8,033 nucleotides of DNA from Thiobacillus sp. (GTDB lineage Bacteria; Pseudomonadota; Gammaproteobacteria; Burkholderiales; Thiobacillaceae). Within the stretch, counting starts at the first letter, position 1. Every line of letters begins with the position of its first letter. Positions 1-6,701 of this stretch are shown piece by piece. The notes beneath the pieces are model-generated. The model did no database searches and was not told where the DNA came from. It saw only the letters and a list, made by a program, of their open reading frames with translations. The translations under genes were made by a program, and so were the position numbers. The stretch is from NCBI RefSeq assembly GCF_024708915.1, contig NZ_JANJXQ010000165.1:1-8033 (forward strand), in the 5' to 3' direction.

Positions 1-918
1 TTGTCGCTGGGCGAGGGCTTCATCGTCATCACCGGCGAGGTCGGCGCAGGCAAGACCACGCTGGTGCGCAACCTGTTCCGTCAACTCGATGCCCACAATC
101 TGGTGGCCGCGCAGCTGGTGTCGACCCAGCTCGATGCCGAAGACACGCTGCGCAGCGTGGCCGCTTCGTTCGGGCTGGAGCACGAAGGGCTGACCAAGTC
201 CGCGCTGCTGAAAAACCTGGAGGATTTCCTGGGCGCCGCCAGCCGCCAGGGCAAGCGCGCGCTGCTGGTGGTGGACGAGGCGCAGAACCTGACGCCGCGC
301 GCAGTAGAGGAGCTGCGCATGTTGTCCAATTTCCAGAACGACGAGCGCTCGCTGATCCAGACCTTCCTGCTGGGGCAGCCCGAATTCCGCGGCATCCTGC
401 AGAGCCCCGACATGCAGCAGTTGCGCCAGCGCGTGGTCGCCTCGTACCATCTGGGGCCGCTCGATGCCGACGAGACGCGCGGCTACATCGAGCATCGCCT
501 GCGCACCGTCGGCTGGCAGGACAATCCGGGTTTCGATGACGCAGCGTTTGCTGCGCTGCACCGCTTTACCGGCGGCATTCCGCGCCGCCTCAACACCACC
601 TGCGACCGCTTGCTGCTGTTCGGCTTCCTCGAAGAGAAGGGCCATTTCGGCGAGGCCGAGGTCGACGAGGTGATTTCCGACCTGAAAAACGAGGTGGCGC
701 ATCAGGATTTCCATGGCCCCACCGGCGTCAACAACCACCTGTCCGCGGGCGGCGCGCCGCACAGCGAAGACCCGGCGCTGCTGACCTTGCGCGTCGAGCA
801 GATGGAGCGTTCGATCAACCGCATCCTGCCCATCGTGCGCAAGATTCTCTACACCGTCAGCGAGCGGCCCGCGGCGGATGACGATGCATCGTCCGGGCAC
901 TCCGACACCGCGCATTAG
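1..918 (+). CDS. XrtA/PEP-CTERM-associated AAA ATPase, ExeA-like (5' partial)
   Basis: P-loop ATPase of the ExeA/GspA-like group found in exosortase A exopolysaccharide loci (putative secretion ATPase, TIGR03015-type). The window opens inside the gene: family members usually have some 40 residues before the Walker A strand, whereas here Walker A (GEVGAGKTT) already lies at residues 12-20. The TTG at position 1 is therefore probably an internal Leu codon, not the start. Walker B is ALLVVDEAQ (about 87-95, D92/E93). LLGQPEF (123-129) fits a sensor-1 strand, LRQRV (141-145) carries candidate arginine-finger residues, and GGIPRRLN (191-198) fits sensor 2. The last 75 or so residues are low-complexity and then charged and helical, without a transmembrane segment, so a cytoplasmic location is likely. 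The role is inferred: energising or gating polysaccharide or protein export. The stop TAG is followed 8 nt later by wecB. Identity as an ATPase is secure; the transport role is not shown. Confidence 0.9.
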   Translation: MSLGEGFIVITGEVGAGKTTLVRNLFRQLDAHNLVAAQLVSTQLDAEDTLRSVAASFGLEHEGLTKSALLKNLEDFLGAASRQGKRALLVVDEAQNLTPRAVEELRMLSNFQNDERSLIQTFLLGQPEFRGILQSPDMQQLRQRVVASYHLGPLDADETRGYIEHRLRTVGWQDNPGFDDAAFAALHRFTGGIPRRLNTTCDRLLLFGFLEEKGHFGEAEVDEVISDLKNEVAHQDFHGPTGVNNHLSAGGAPHSEDPALLTLRVEQMERSINRILPIVRKILYTVSERPAADDDASSGHSDTAH

Positions 919-920
919 GA
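917..920 (+). promoter_or_regulatory. Ribosome binding site of wecB
   Basis: AGGA lies 6 nt before the wecB ATG at 927 and overlaps the TAG stop (916-918) of the ATPase gene. This is the clearest Shine-Dalgarno-like site in the window. It supports the ATG at 927 as the start and suggests coupled translation with the upstream gene. Confidence 0.6.
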
Positions 921-926
921 TCGGTC

Positions 927-2030
927 ATGACTCAGGTTTTATGCGTCGCAGGTGCGCGCCCCAACTTCATGAAGATCGCTCCGGTGATGGCGGCGCTGGC
1001 CGAAACCGGCATCGCCGCGCAGCTGCTGCACACCGGCCAGCATTACGACGCGGCGATGAGTGACAGCTTTTTTGCCGATCTCGGCATTCCGCGCCCGGAT
1101 CACCATCTGGAAGTCGGCTCCGCCAGCCACGCGGTGCAGACGGCCGAAGTGATGCGACGCTTCGAACCGGTGCTCGAAAGCGTGCAGCCGCAGGCGGTGC
1201 TGGTGGTGGGCGACGTCAATTCCACCATTGCCTGCGCGCTGGTGGCGGCCAAGCGCGGGGTGCGCGTGATCCACGTCGAGGCCGGCCTGCGCAGCTACGA
1301 CCGCAGCATGCCGGAAGAAATCAACCGCGTGCTGACCGACCAGATTTCCGATTTACTGTTCACCACGGAGAAAAGCGCGCTTGCCAATCTGCAGCGTGAA
1401 GGCATCGATCCCGTTCGCGTCGAGTTCGTCGGCAACGTGATGATCGATACCCTGCACCGCAATCTCGCGAGGGCGGTGCCTGGCAGCCTGACCCTCGGCA
1501 CGGCGCTGCCGCAGTATGCGGTGCTGACGCTGCACCGCCCGTCCAACGTCGACGACCCGGCCACGCTCGCCGCGCTGCTGGATACGGTCGGCGCAATCAA
1601 TCGCAGCCTGCCGATGGTCGTCCCCCTGCATCCGCGCACGCGTGGCAACATCGAGAAATTCGGCCTCACCGCCAAACTCGATGGTCTGCATATCCTGCCG
1701 CCGGTTGGATATCTGGAAATGCTCGGCCTGATGCGCGACGCCAAGCTGGTGCTGACCGACTCCGGCGGCATCCAGGAAGAGACCACGGCGCTCGGCGTGC
1801 CTTGCCTCACCCTGCGCGACAACACCGAACGGCCGATCACGATAGCCGAAGGCACCAATACCCTGGTCGGGCCCGACCCCGCCGCGATTCAGGCGGCGTT
1901 CGGCGAGGTGATGGCGAACGGCGGCAAGAGCGGGCGCATTCCCGAATACTGGGATGGCCGCGCGGCGATGCGCATTGCCCACACGCTGAAGGGCTGGCTG
2001 CCGATGCAGAAAGGAACCCGGGCCGTCTGA
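927..2030 (+). CDS. wecB: UDP-N-acetylglucosamine 2-epimerase (non-hydrolysing)
   Basis: Interconverts UDP-GlcNAc and UDP-ManNAc in the cytoplasm, supplying ManNAc-type sugar donors for surface polysaccharide. The protein has 367 residues, the normal full length for the family. Family motifs run in order: GARPNFMK (9-16, with the conserved Arg11 and Lys16), HTGQHYD (35-41), VVGDVNST (93-100, Asp96), HVEAGLRS (116-123, Glu118), PEEINR (129-134), TLHRPSN (201-207, His203), PLHPRTR (233-239) and DSGGIQEE (278-285). Asp96, Glu118, one Glu of the PEE pair and His203 appear to match the residues implicated in catalysis in E. coli WecB, so the enzyme looks active. The start is ATG 927, supported by AGGA at 917-920. 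It sits 8 nt after the ATPase gene, and its TGA directly abuts the deacetylase ATG. In this locus it most likely feeds the neighbouring glycosyltransferases; whether ManNAc itself or a derivative such as ManNAcA enters the polymer cannot be told. Confidence 0.95.
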   Translation: MTQVLCVAGARPNFMKIAPVMAALAETGIAAQLLHTGQHYDAAMSDSFFADLGIPRPDHHLEVGSASHAVQTAEVMRRFEPVLESVQPQAVLVVGDVNSTIACALVAAKRGVRVIHVEAGLRSYDRSMPEEINRVLTDQISDLLFTTEKSALANLQREGIDPVRVEFVGNVMIDTLHRNLARAVPGSLTLGTALPQYAVLTLHRPSNVDDPATLAALLDTVGAINRSLPMVVPLHPRTRGNIEKFGLTAKLDGLHILPPVGYLEMLGLMRDAKLVLTDSGGIQEETTALGVPCLTLRDNTERPITIAEGTNTLVGPDPAAIQAAFGEVMANGGKSGRIPEYWDGRAAMRIAHTLKGWLPMQKGTRAV

Positions 2031-2864
2031 ATGAAAAACGCCATGTCGATCGACGTCGAGGACTATTTTCAGGTGTCGGCGTTCGCGCCGCACATCCGGC
2101 GCGAAGACTGGGACACGCTGCCGTGCCGGGTCGAACGCAACGTCGATGCCATTCTCGGCCTGCTCGACGCGGCCGACGCCAGGGCCACCTTCTTTACCCT
2201 CGGCTGGATCGCCGAACGCTATCCGCAGCTGGTGCGCCGCATCGTCGACAACGGCCACGAACTGGCCAGCCACGGCTATGGCCATCAGCGCGCGTCCGAT
2301 CTCACGCCGGCCGAATTCCGCGCCGACATCGTCCGTGCCAAGCGTATCCTCGAAGACCTCGGCGGTGTCGCGGTGCGCGGTTACCGCGCGCCGAGTTTTT
2401 CCATCAATCAGGCGAACTGGTGGGCGGTCGAAGAACTGGAAAACGCCGGCTATGTATACAGCTCCAGTATTTACCCGGTGCGCCACGATCACTACGGCAT
2501 GCCCGACGCGCCGCGCTTTCCGCACCGCCCGAATGGCGCGGGCGGTATCCTCGAACTGCCGCCGACCACCCTGCCGCTGCTGGGACGCAATCTGCCCGCA
2601 GCGGGCGGCGGCTGGTTTCGCCTGCTGCCCTACGCGATGTCGCGCTGGATGTTGCGCCGCGTCAATCGGCAGGATCGGGCGCCGTGCATGTTCTATTTCC
2701 ATCCGTGGGAGATCGATCCCGGACAGCCGCGCCAGTCTGGGCTGTCGGCCAGGACGCGCTTCCGCCACTACGTCAACTTGCAGCGCATGCCGGACAGGCT
2801 TGGCCGGCTGCTGAACGATTTTGAATGGGACCGCGTCGACCGCGTGTTCCTGCCCGCCCATTGA
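2031..2864 (+). CDS. XrtA-associated polysaccharide deacetylase (NodB/DUF3473 type)
   Basis: Carbohydrate esterase 4-like deacetylase of the subfamily seen in exosortase A loci (TIGR03006-type), expected to remove N- or O-acetyl groups from a polysaccharide or its precursor. 277 residues. Motifs in order: SIDVEDYFQVSAF (6-18) holds the acidic motif-1 residues (Asp8, Glu10, Asp11). HGYGH (81-85) is the metal-binding H-x3-H motif. GYRAPSF (117-123) is the substrate-groove Arg motif. YSSSIYP (143-149) follows. ELPPTTLPLLGRNLPAAGGG (175-194) starts the DUF3473-like part, and FYFHPWEIDP (221-230) carries the late catalytic His. No signal peptide or membrane segment is evident, so it probably acts in the cytoplasm, or reaches its site by another route. 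ATG 2031 gives the usual short lead before IDVEDYF; ATG 2043 is a possible alternative. AAGGAA at 2011-2016 is rather far upstream (14 nt), so translation may depend on coupling to wecB, whose TGA immediately precedes the start. Confidence 0.92.
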   Translation: MKNAMSIDVEDYFQVSAFAPHIRREDWDTLPCRVERNVDAILGLLDAADARATFFTLGWIAERYPQLVRRIVDNGHELASHGYGHQRASDLTPAEFRADIVRAKRILEDLGGVAVRGYRAPSFSINQANWWAVEELENAGYVYSSSIYPVRHDHYGMPDAPRFPHRPNGAGGILELPPTTLPLLGRNLPAAGGGWFRLLPYAMSRWMLRRVNRQDRAPCMFYFHPWEIDPGQPRQSGLSARTRFRHYVNLQRMPDRLGRLLNDFEWDRVDRVFLPAH

Positions 2865-2887
2865 ATACACCCGCCGAATCCCTTGCC

Positions 2888-3934
2888 ATGCCAGCCGCCG
2901 CCGCGGCCGAAGTCACGGTGCGCCCGCTGCAGGCGAACGACGCCGCGCGCTGGGATGCTTATGTCCAGGCGCACCCCGACGCGAGCTTTTTTCACCGTGC
3001 CGGCTGGAAGCGCGTCATCGAGGATGCGTTCGGCCACCGCAGCCACTTCCTGCTGGCCGAGCGCGGCGGCGAACTGGCAGGCGTGCTGCCGTTGGCCGAA
3101 ATCGACAGCCGCCTGTTCGGCCATAGCCTGGGATCGCTGCCGTTCTGCGCCTACGGCGGCATCCTGGCCGACCACGACGCAGCCTGGCGTGCGCTCGACG
3201 AGGCCGCGCAGGCCCTGGCCAGACAGCTCGGGGTCGGCGCGCTCGAATACCGCAACCAGAGCGCGCAGCATGTCCACTGGCCGACCAAGGATCTGTACGT
3301 CACGTTCAAGAAGGCCATCGAACCCGAAATCGAGGCCAACATGACGGCGATTCCGCGCAAGCAGCGCGCGATGGTGAGGAAAGGCATCAAGGCCGGTCTG
3401 GTCAGCGAGATCGACGCCGATACCACCCGCTTCTTCAAGGCCTACTCGGCGAGCGTGCACCGCCTGGGTACGCCGGTGTTTTCGCGCAAGTTTTTCCGCT
3501 TGCTGAAAAGCGAGTTCGGCGACGATTGCGAGGTGCTCACCGTCACGCTCGATGGCCGGGTGATCTCCAGCGTCATGTCGTTCTACTTCCGCGACGAGGT
3601 GCTGCCGTATTACGGCGGCGGGGTGGAGGCGGCGCGGGCGGTGGCGGGCAACGACTTCATGTACTGGGAAGTGATGCGGCGCGCCTGCGAGCGCGGGCTG
3701 CGCGTATTCGATTTCGGCCGCAGCAAGCGCGGCACCGGCTCGTTCGATTTCAAGAAAAACTGGGGCTTCGAGCCGACGCCGCTGTATTACGAATATTTTC
3801 TGGTGAGCGACAAAACCGTCCCCGAAATCAATCCGCTCAATCCCAAGTACCGCCTCTTCATCCAGGCCTGGAAAAAAATGCCGCTGGCACTCGCCAACGT
3901 CATCGGGCCGCATATCGTGAAGAACCTGGGCTGA
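2888..3934 (+). CDS. FemAB family protein, XrtA/PEP-CTERM-associated
   Basis: FemAB-like protein with a GNAT fold (TIGR03019-type). FemABX relatives transfer amino acids from aminoacyl-tRNA to peptidoglycan precursors; the substrate of the exosortase-locus group is unknown. From ATG 2888 it has 348 residues. Visible blocks are VTVRPLQANDAARWD (9-23), SFFHRAGW (33-40, typical of the N-terminal subdomain), LGSLPFCAYGG (81-91), IPRKQRAMVRKG (155-166, basic), VISSVMSFYFRDEVLPYYGG (225-244) and FDFGRSKRGTGSFDFKKNWG (274-293), the last being the strongest family signature. There is no membrane segment. Start choice is uncertain. The frame is open back to ATG 2825, inside the deacetylase gene, and TTG 2861 would overlap the deacetylase stop (TTGA). 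Residues before 2888 look unlike the family, so ATG 2888 is preferred, although no good Shine-Dalgarno is seen for any of the three. The gene ends 2 nt before the next start. Confidence 0.88.
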   Translation: MPAAAAAEVTVRPLQANDAARWDAYVQAHPDASFFHRAGWKRVIEDAFGHRSHFLLAERGGELAGVLPLAEIDSRLFGHSLGSLPFCAYGGILADHDAAWRALDEAAQALARQLGVGALEYRNQSAQHVHWPTKDLYVTFKKAIEPEIEANMTAIPRKQRAMVRKGIKAGLVSEIDADTTRFFKAYSASVHRLGTPVFSRKFFRLLKSEFGDDCEVLTVTLDGRVISSVMSFYFRDEVLPYYGGGVEAARAVAGNDFMYWEVMRRACERGLRVFDFGRSKRGTGSFDFKKNWGFEPTPLYYEYFLVSDKTVPEINPLNPKYRLFIQAWKKMPLALANVIGPHIVKNLG

Positions 3935-3936
3935 CC

Positions 3937-5157
3937 ATGGACGGGCTGCTGTTTCTCGCGCACCGCATCCCGTTTCCGCCCAACAAGGGCGACAAGATCC
4001 GCTCGTTCCACCTGCTGCAGCATTTGAGCGCACGTTATGAAATCCATCTCGGCGCCTTCGTCGACGACCCCGGAGACTGGCAGTACCGGGACGCACTGCA
4101 GCCCTATTGCGCATCGCTCAGGCTGCTGCCGCTGCATTCGCGCCGCGCCAGGCTGACGAGCCTGACTGGGCTGTTGACCGGCGAAGCGCTGACACTGCCG
4201 TATTACCGCAGCCGCGAACTCAAACGCTGGGCGGCCGGCCTGGCCGCTGCGGGGACGGTGACCCGCGGACTGGCGTTTTCCTCGGCGATGGCGCAGTTCA
4301 TGCCGCAAAATCTCGCGCGCCGTGTGCTCGACATGGTCGACGTCGATTCCGATAAATGGGCGCAATACGCCCCGACGCAGCGCTGGCCGCTGTCGTGGGT
4401 GTATGCGCGCGAAGGCCGCAGGCTGGCCGAATGGGAGGCGCGGGCAGCGCGCGATTTCGACGCCACGCTGCTGGTGTCGCGCGACGAGGCGGCCCTGCTG
4501 CAACAGCGTGTGCCGCTTGCGCGCCATAAGATCGGCGCGTTCGAGAATGGCGTCGATGCCGACTATTTTTCGCCGCTGCGCGACTATCCGGATCCGTATC
4601 CGCCCGGCGTGCAGGGCGTGGTCTTCACCGGCGCCATGGACTACTGGCCGAATGTCGACGCCGTGACCTGGTTTGCCGAGCGGATTTTTCCGGCCATACG
4701 CGATGCGGTCCCGGGTGCGCAGTTCACCATCGTCGGCAGCCGTCCCGGCGAGGCGGTGCGGGCGCTGGCGCGCCAGCCCGGCGTCACGGTCACCGGCAGC
4801 GTGCCCGACGTGCGGCCTTATCTTGCGCACGCCGCCTGCGCGGTGGCGCCCTTGCGCATCGCCCGCGGCGTGCAGAACAAGGTGCTCGAAGCCATGGCGA
4901 TGGCGCGCCCGGTGGTCGCCAGCGCGCAGGCGTCCGAAGGCATCCGTGCCGAAGCCGGGCGCGATTTCATCCCGGCGCAGGACGAAACCGGATTCGCCCA
5001 TGCGGTGATTGCCCGGCTGCGGGCGCCCGGATCCGCAGCGGCGGCGCGCGACTGCATCCTGACCCACTACGACTGGACGCGCAATTTGAGCGCGATCGAC
5101 GGACTGTTCGAACCGGCACCGGCCGCTGCCGCCGCTCTGGAGACCTGCCCCGCATGA
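3937..5157 (+). CDS. XrtA/PEP-CTERM-associated glycosyltransferase (TIGR03087-type)
   Basis: GT-B fold glycosyltransferase of the group encoded just before exosortase A, probably adding one sugar of the exopolysaccharide repeat unit from a nucleotide-sugar donor at the cytoplasmic membrane face. 406 residues from ATG 3937, the usual family size. The N-terminal domain opens with FLAHRIPFPPNKGDKIRSFH (6-25), a strong signature of this group. The C-terminal domain has FENGVD (202-207), FTGAMDYWPNVDA (230-242), FTIVGSRPG (263-271), VTGSVPDVRPYL (294-305) and RGVQNKVLEAMA (310-321). In many GT4 enzymes the last region reads E-x7-E; here the first acidic position is Arg310 and the second is Glu318, which as far as I recall is normal for this subfamily. 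The reading frame is open far upstream, but the N-terminal signature fixes the start at 3937, 2 nt after the FemAB stop. The stop overlaps the xrtA start (ATGA). Donor and acceptor sugars cannot be inferred. Confidence 0.9.
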   Translation: MDGLLFLAHRIPFPPNKGDKIRSFHLLQHLSARYEIHLGAFVDDPGDWQYRDALQPYCASLRLLPLHSRRARLTSLTGLLTGEALTLPYYRSRELKRWAAGLAAAGTVTRGLAFSSAMAQFMPQNLARRVLDMVDVDSDKWAQYAPTQRWPLSWVYAREGRRLAEWEARAARDFDATLLVSRDEAALLQQRVPLARHKIGAFENGVDADYFSPLRDYPDPYPPGVQGVVFTGAMDYWPNVDAVTWFAERIFPAIRDAVPGAQFTIVGSRPGEAVRALARQPGVTVTGSVPDVRPYLAHAACAVAPLRIARGVQNKVLEAMAMARPVVASAQASEGIRAEAGRDFIPAQDETGFAHAVIARLRAPGSAAAARDCILTHYDWTRNLSAIDGLFEPAPAAAAALETCPA

Positions 5158-6701
5158 ACGCCCTGCCCGATTCCCTCCCTGCAACTGCGCGCAACGACTG
5201 GCTGCTGCCGGCTGCGCTGACCATCGGCGTCCTGCTGCTGCTGGGCGCCGCGTTCTGGCCGACCGTGCATTCGATGATCGAGGTGTGGGACCGTTCGGAG
5301 ACCTTCACGCACGGCTACCTGGTTTTTCCCATCAGCGCCTGGCTGGTCTGGCGCCAGCGCGACGTACTGGCGCAGATCCGGCCGCGCCCCGACCTGCGCG
5401 GGCTGCTGCTGCTGGCGGCGGCCGGCGCCGGCTGGCTGCTGGCCGATGCCGGCAGCGTCAACGTCGCTGCGCAATACGCGTTCGTCGTGATGCTGATTGC
5501 CGCAGTCTGGTCATTGCTCGGCGCGGCTTTCGTGCGGGCCGCCTTCTTCCCGCTGATGTTCCTGCTGTTTGCCGTGCCGATGGGCGAGTTCCTGATCCAG
5601 CCGCTGATGGGGATCACGGCTGATTTCACCGTGGCGATGCTGCAAGCCACCGGCATTCCGGTGTACCGCGAAGGCACGTTTTTCAGCATCCCGAGCGGCG
5701 ACTGGTCGGTGGTCGAAGGCTGCTCCGGTCTGCGCTATCTGATCGCCTCGGTCACGCTCGGCGTGCTGTACGCCTATCTCACCTATCGTTCGTGGCAACG
5801 CCGGCTGCTGTTCACCCTTGCTGCCATCGTCGTGCCGATCTTCGCCAACAGCGGGCGCGCCTACCTGATCGTGATGATCGCCCACCTGTCCGACATGAAA
5901 CTGGCGCTGGGCGTCGATCATTACATCTACGGCTGGGTATTTTTCGGCCTCGTCATGCTGCTGCTGTTCTGGATCGGCAGTTTCTGGCGCGAAGACGACC
6001 AGCCCGCGCCCGCCGCCGCGCCCGGAGCGGCGGCGGGCGCAGCCAGCGCCGCTGCGCGTCCGTTCCTGCCGGTGGCGGTCGCGGTGCTGGCGCTTGCCGG
6101 CCTGTGGACGGCTTACGCCAGCTGGCTCGACACGCGCGCGCTGCCGGCCATGCCCGCATTGCAGGTCGAGGCGCAGGGCGGCTGGCAGCCCGGCGAGGAT
6201 TTCACTGGCTGGACGCCGCACTGGATCGGTGCCGACCGCCAGCTGCGCCGCACCTACACCCAGGCCGGCCGCAATGTGTTGCTCGAACTGAACTACTACG
6301 TCACCCAGCGGCAGGATGCCGAGCTCGTCAATTCGCAGAATTTCATGATCCGGCAGAAAGACCCGCTGTGGTCCAACGTCGGCGAAACGCTCGCCACGGT
6401 GCAGATTGGCGGCATGACGCGCCAGGTGCGGCAGGCCAGGCTGCGCGGCAGCAATGGCCAGCGCCTGCTGGTATGGCAGTGGAACCTGATCGGCCACCAT
6501 GCCACCGTCAACGATCATCTCGCCAAGCTGAGCCTGGCCTTCGAGCGGGTGCTGCTGAGGCGCGACGACGGCCTGTCGGTGCTGATTGCCACGCCCTACG
6601 AGGATGCGGAGATCGAGACTGCGGCGGCCACGCTGGCGCGCTTTGCCGCAGACATGGAACCCGCGATCGGGCGCGCGCTCGACCAGGTCGACGGGCCGTG
6701 A
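5154..6701 (+). CDS. xrtA: Exosortase A fused to EpsI domain
   Basis: Integral membrane cysteine-protease/transpeptidase-like enzyme thought to cleave the C-terminal PEP-CTERM sorting signal of exported proteins, fused to an EpsI domain associated with exopolysaccharide production. 515 residues. The exosortase part (about 1-280) has roughly eight hydrophobic segments (near 17-35, 53-66, 82-98, 103-125, 127-143, 192-209, 216-240, 258-276). Its N-terminal block is THGYLVFPISAWLVW (52-66). The catalytic signatures are VVEGCSGLRYL (186-196, nucleophile Cys190), FANSGRAYLIV (230-240, Arg235) and VDHYIYGW (254-261, His256), giving an intact Cys-Arg-His set. An Ala/Pro-rich linker (about 283-302) leads to another hydrophobic segment (303-320) and a soluble, probably periplasmic, EpsI region (about 330-515) with GWTPHWIGADRQLRRTY (352-368) and VWQWNLIGHH (460-469). 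ATG 5154 overlaps the previous stop; GGAGA at 5139-5143 lies 10 nt upstream. The end overlaps the next gene (GTGA). Known architecture for XrtA; no PEP-CTERM substrate is in this window. Confidence 0.95.
   Translation: MNALPDSLPATARNDWLLPAALTIGVLLLLGAAFWPTVHSMIEVWDRSETFTHGYLVFPISAWLVWRQRDVLAQIRPRPDLRGLLLLAAAGAGWLLADAGSVNVAAQYAFVVMLIAAVWSLLGAAFVRAAFFPLMFLLFAVPMGEFLIQPLMGITADFTVAMLQATGIPVYREGTFFSIPSGDWSVVEGCSGLRYLIASVTLGVLYAYLTYRSWQRRLLFTLAAIVVPIFANSGRAYLIVMIAHLSDMKLALGVDHYIYGWVFFGLVMLLLFWIGSFWREDDQPAPAAAPGAAAGAASAAARPFLPVAVAVLALAGLWTAYASWLDTRALPAMPALQVEAQGGWQPGEDFTGWTPHWIGADRQLRRTYTQAGRNVLLELNYYVTQRQDAELVNSQNFMIRQKDPLWSNVGETLATVQIGGMTRQVRQARLRGSNGQRLLVWQWNLIGHHATVNDHLAKLSLAFERVLLRRDDGLSVLIATPYEDAEIETAAATLARFAADMEPAIGRALDQVDGP
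6006..6040 (+). repeat. Perfect 14-bp G/C inverted repeat within xrtA
   Basis: The 14-mer GCGCCCGCCGCCGC at 6006-6019 is exactly reverse-complementary to 6027-6040, with a 7-nt loop (GCCCGGA) at 6020-6026. All stem bases are G or C, so the RNA hairpin should be very stable. It encodes part of the Ala/Pro/Gly linker between the exosortase and EpsI domains. No T-run follows, so it is not an intrinsic terminator. It may simply follow from Ala (GCC/GCG), Pro (CCC) and Gly (GGA/GGC) codons in a GC-rich genome. Confidence 0.6.

Noticed and set aside
1..3. TTG at the window edge as a true start of the ATPase gene
   Set aside because: It would leave only 11 residues before Walker A, while the family has a conserved leader of about 40 residues there. 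The gene is more likely cut by the window edge.
1353..2870. 505-codon open frame on the - strand opposite wecB and the deacetylase
   Set aside because: The + strand carries clear family motifs throughout. The antisense translation is rich in Arg, His, Ala, Gln and Asp with no recognisable domain, as expected from the complement of GC-rich codons.
3526..3936. N-terminal extension of the first glycosyltransferase into the FemAB gene
   Set aside because: The extra residues are an out-of-frame reading of FemAB. The family N-terminus begins at ATG 3937.
6006..6040. The G/C hairpin in xrtA as an intrinsic terminator
   Set aside because: It lies inside a continuous, conserved reading frame and no T-run follows the stem.
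5792..6697. N-terminal extension of the second glycosyltransferase through xrtA
   Set aside because: It is an Arg/Ala-rich out-of-frame reading of xrtA. The conserved IVHVVHRFDTGG block begins right after GTG 6698.
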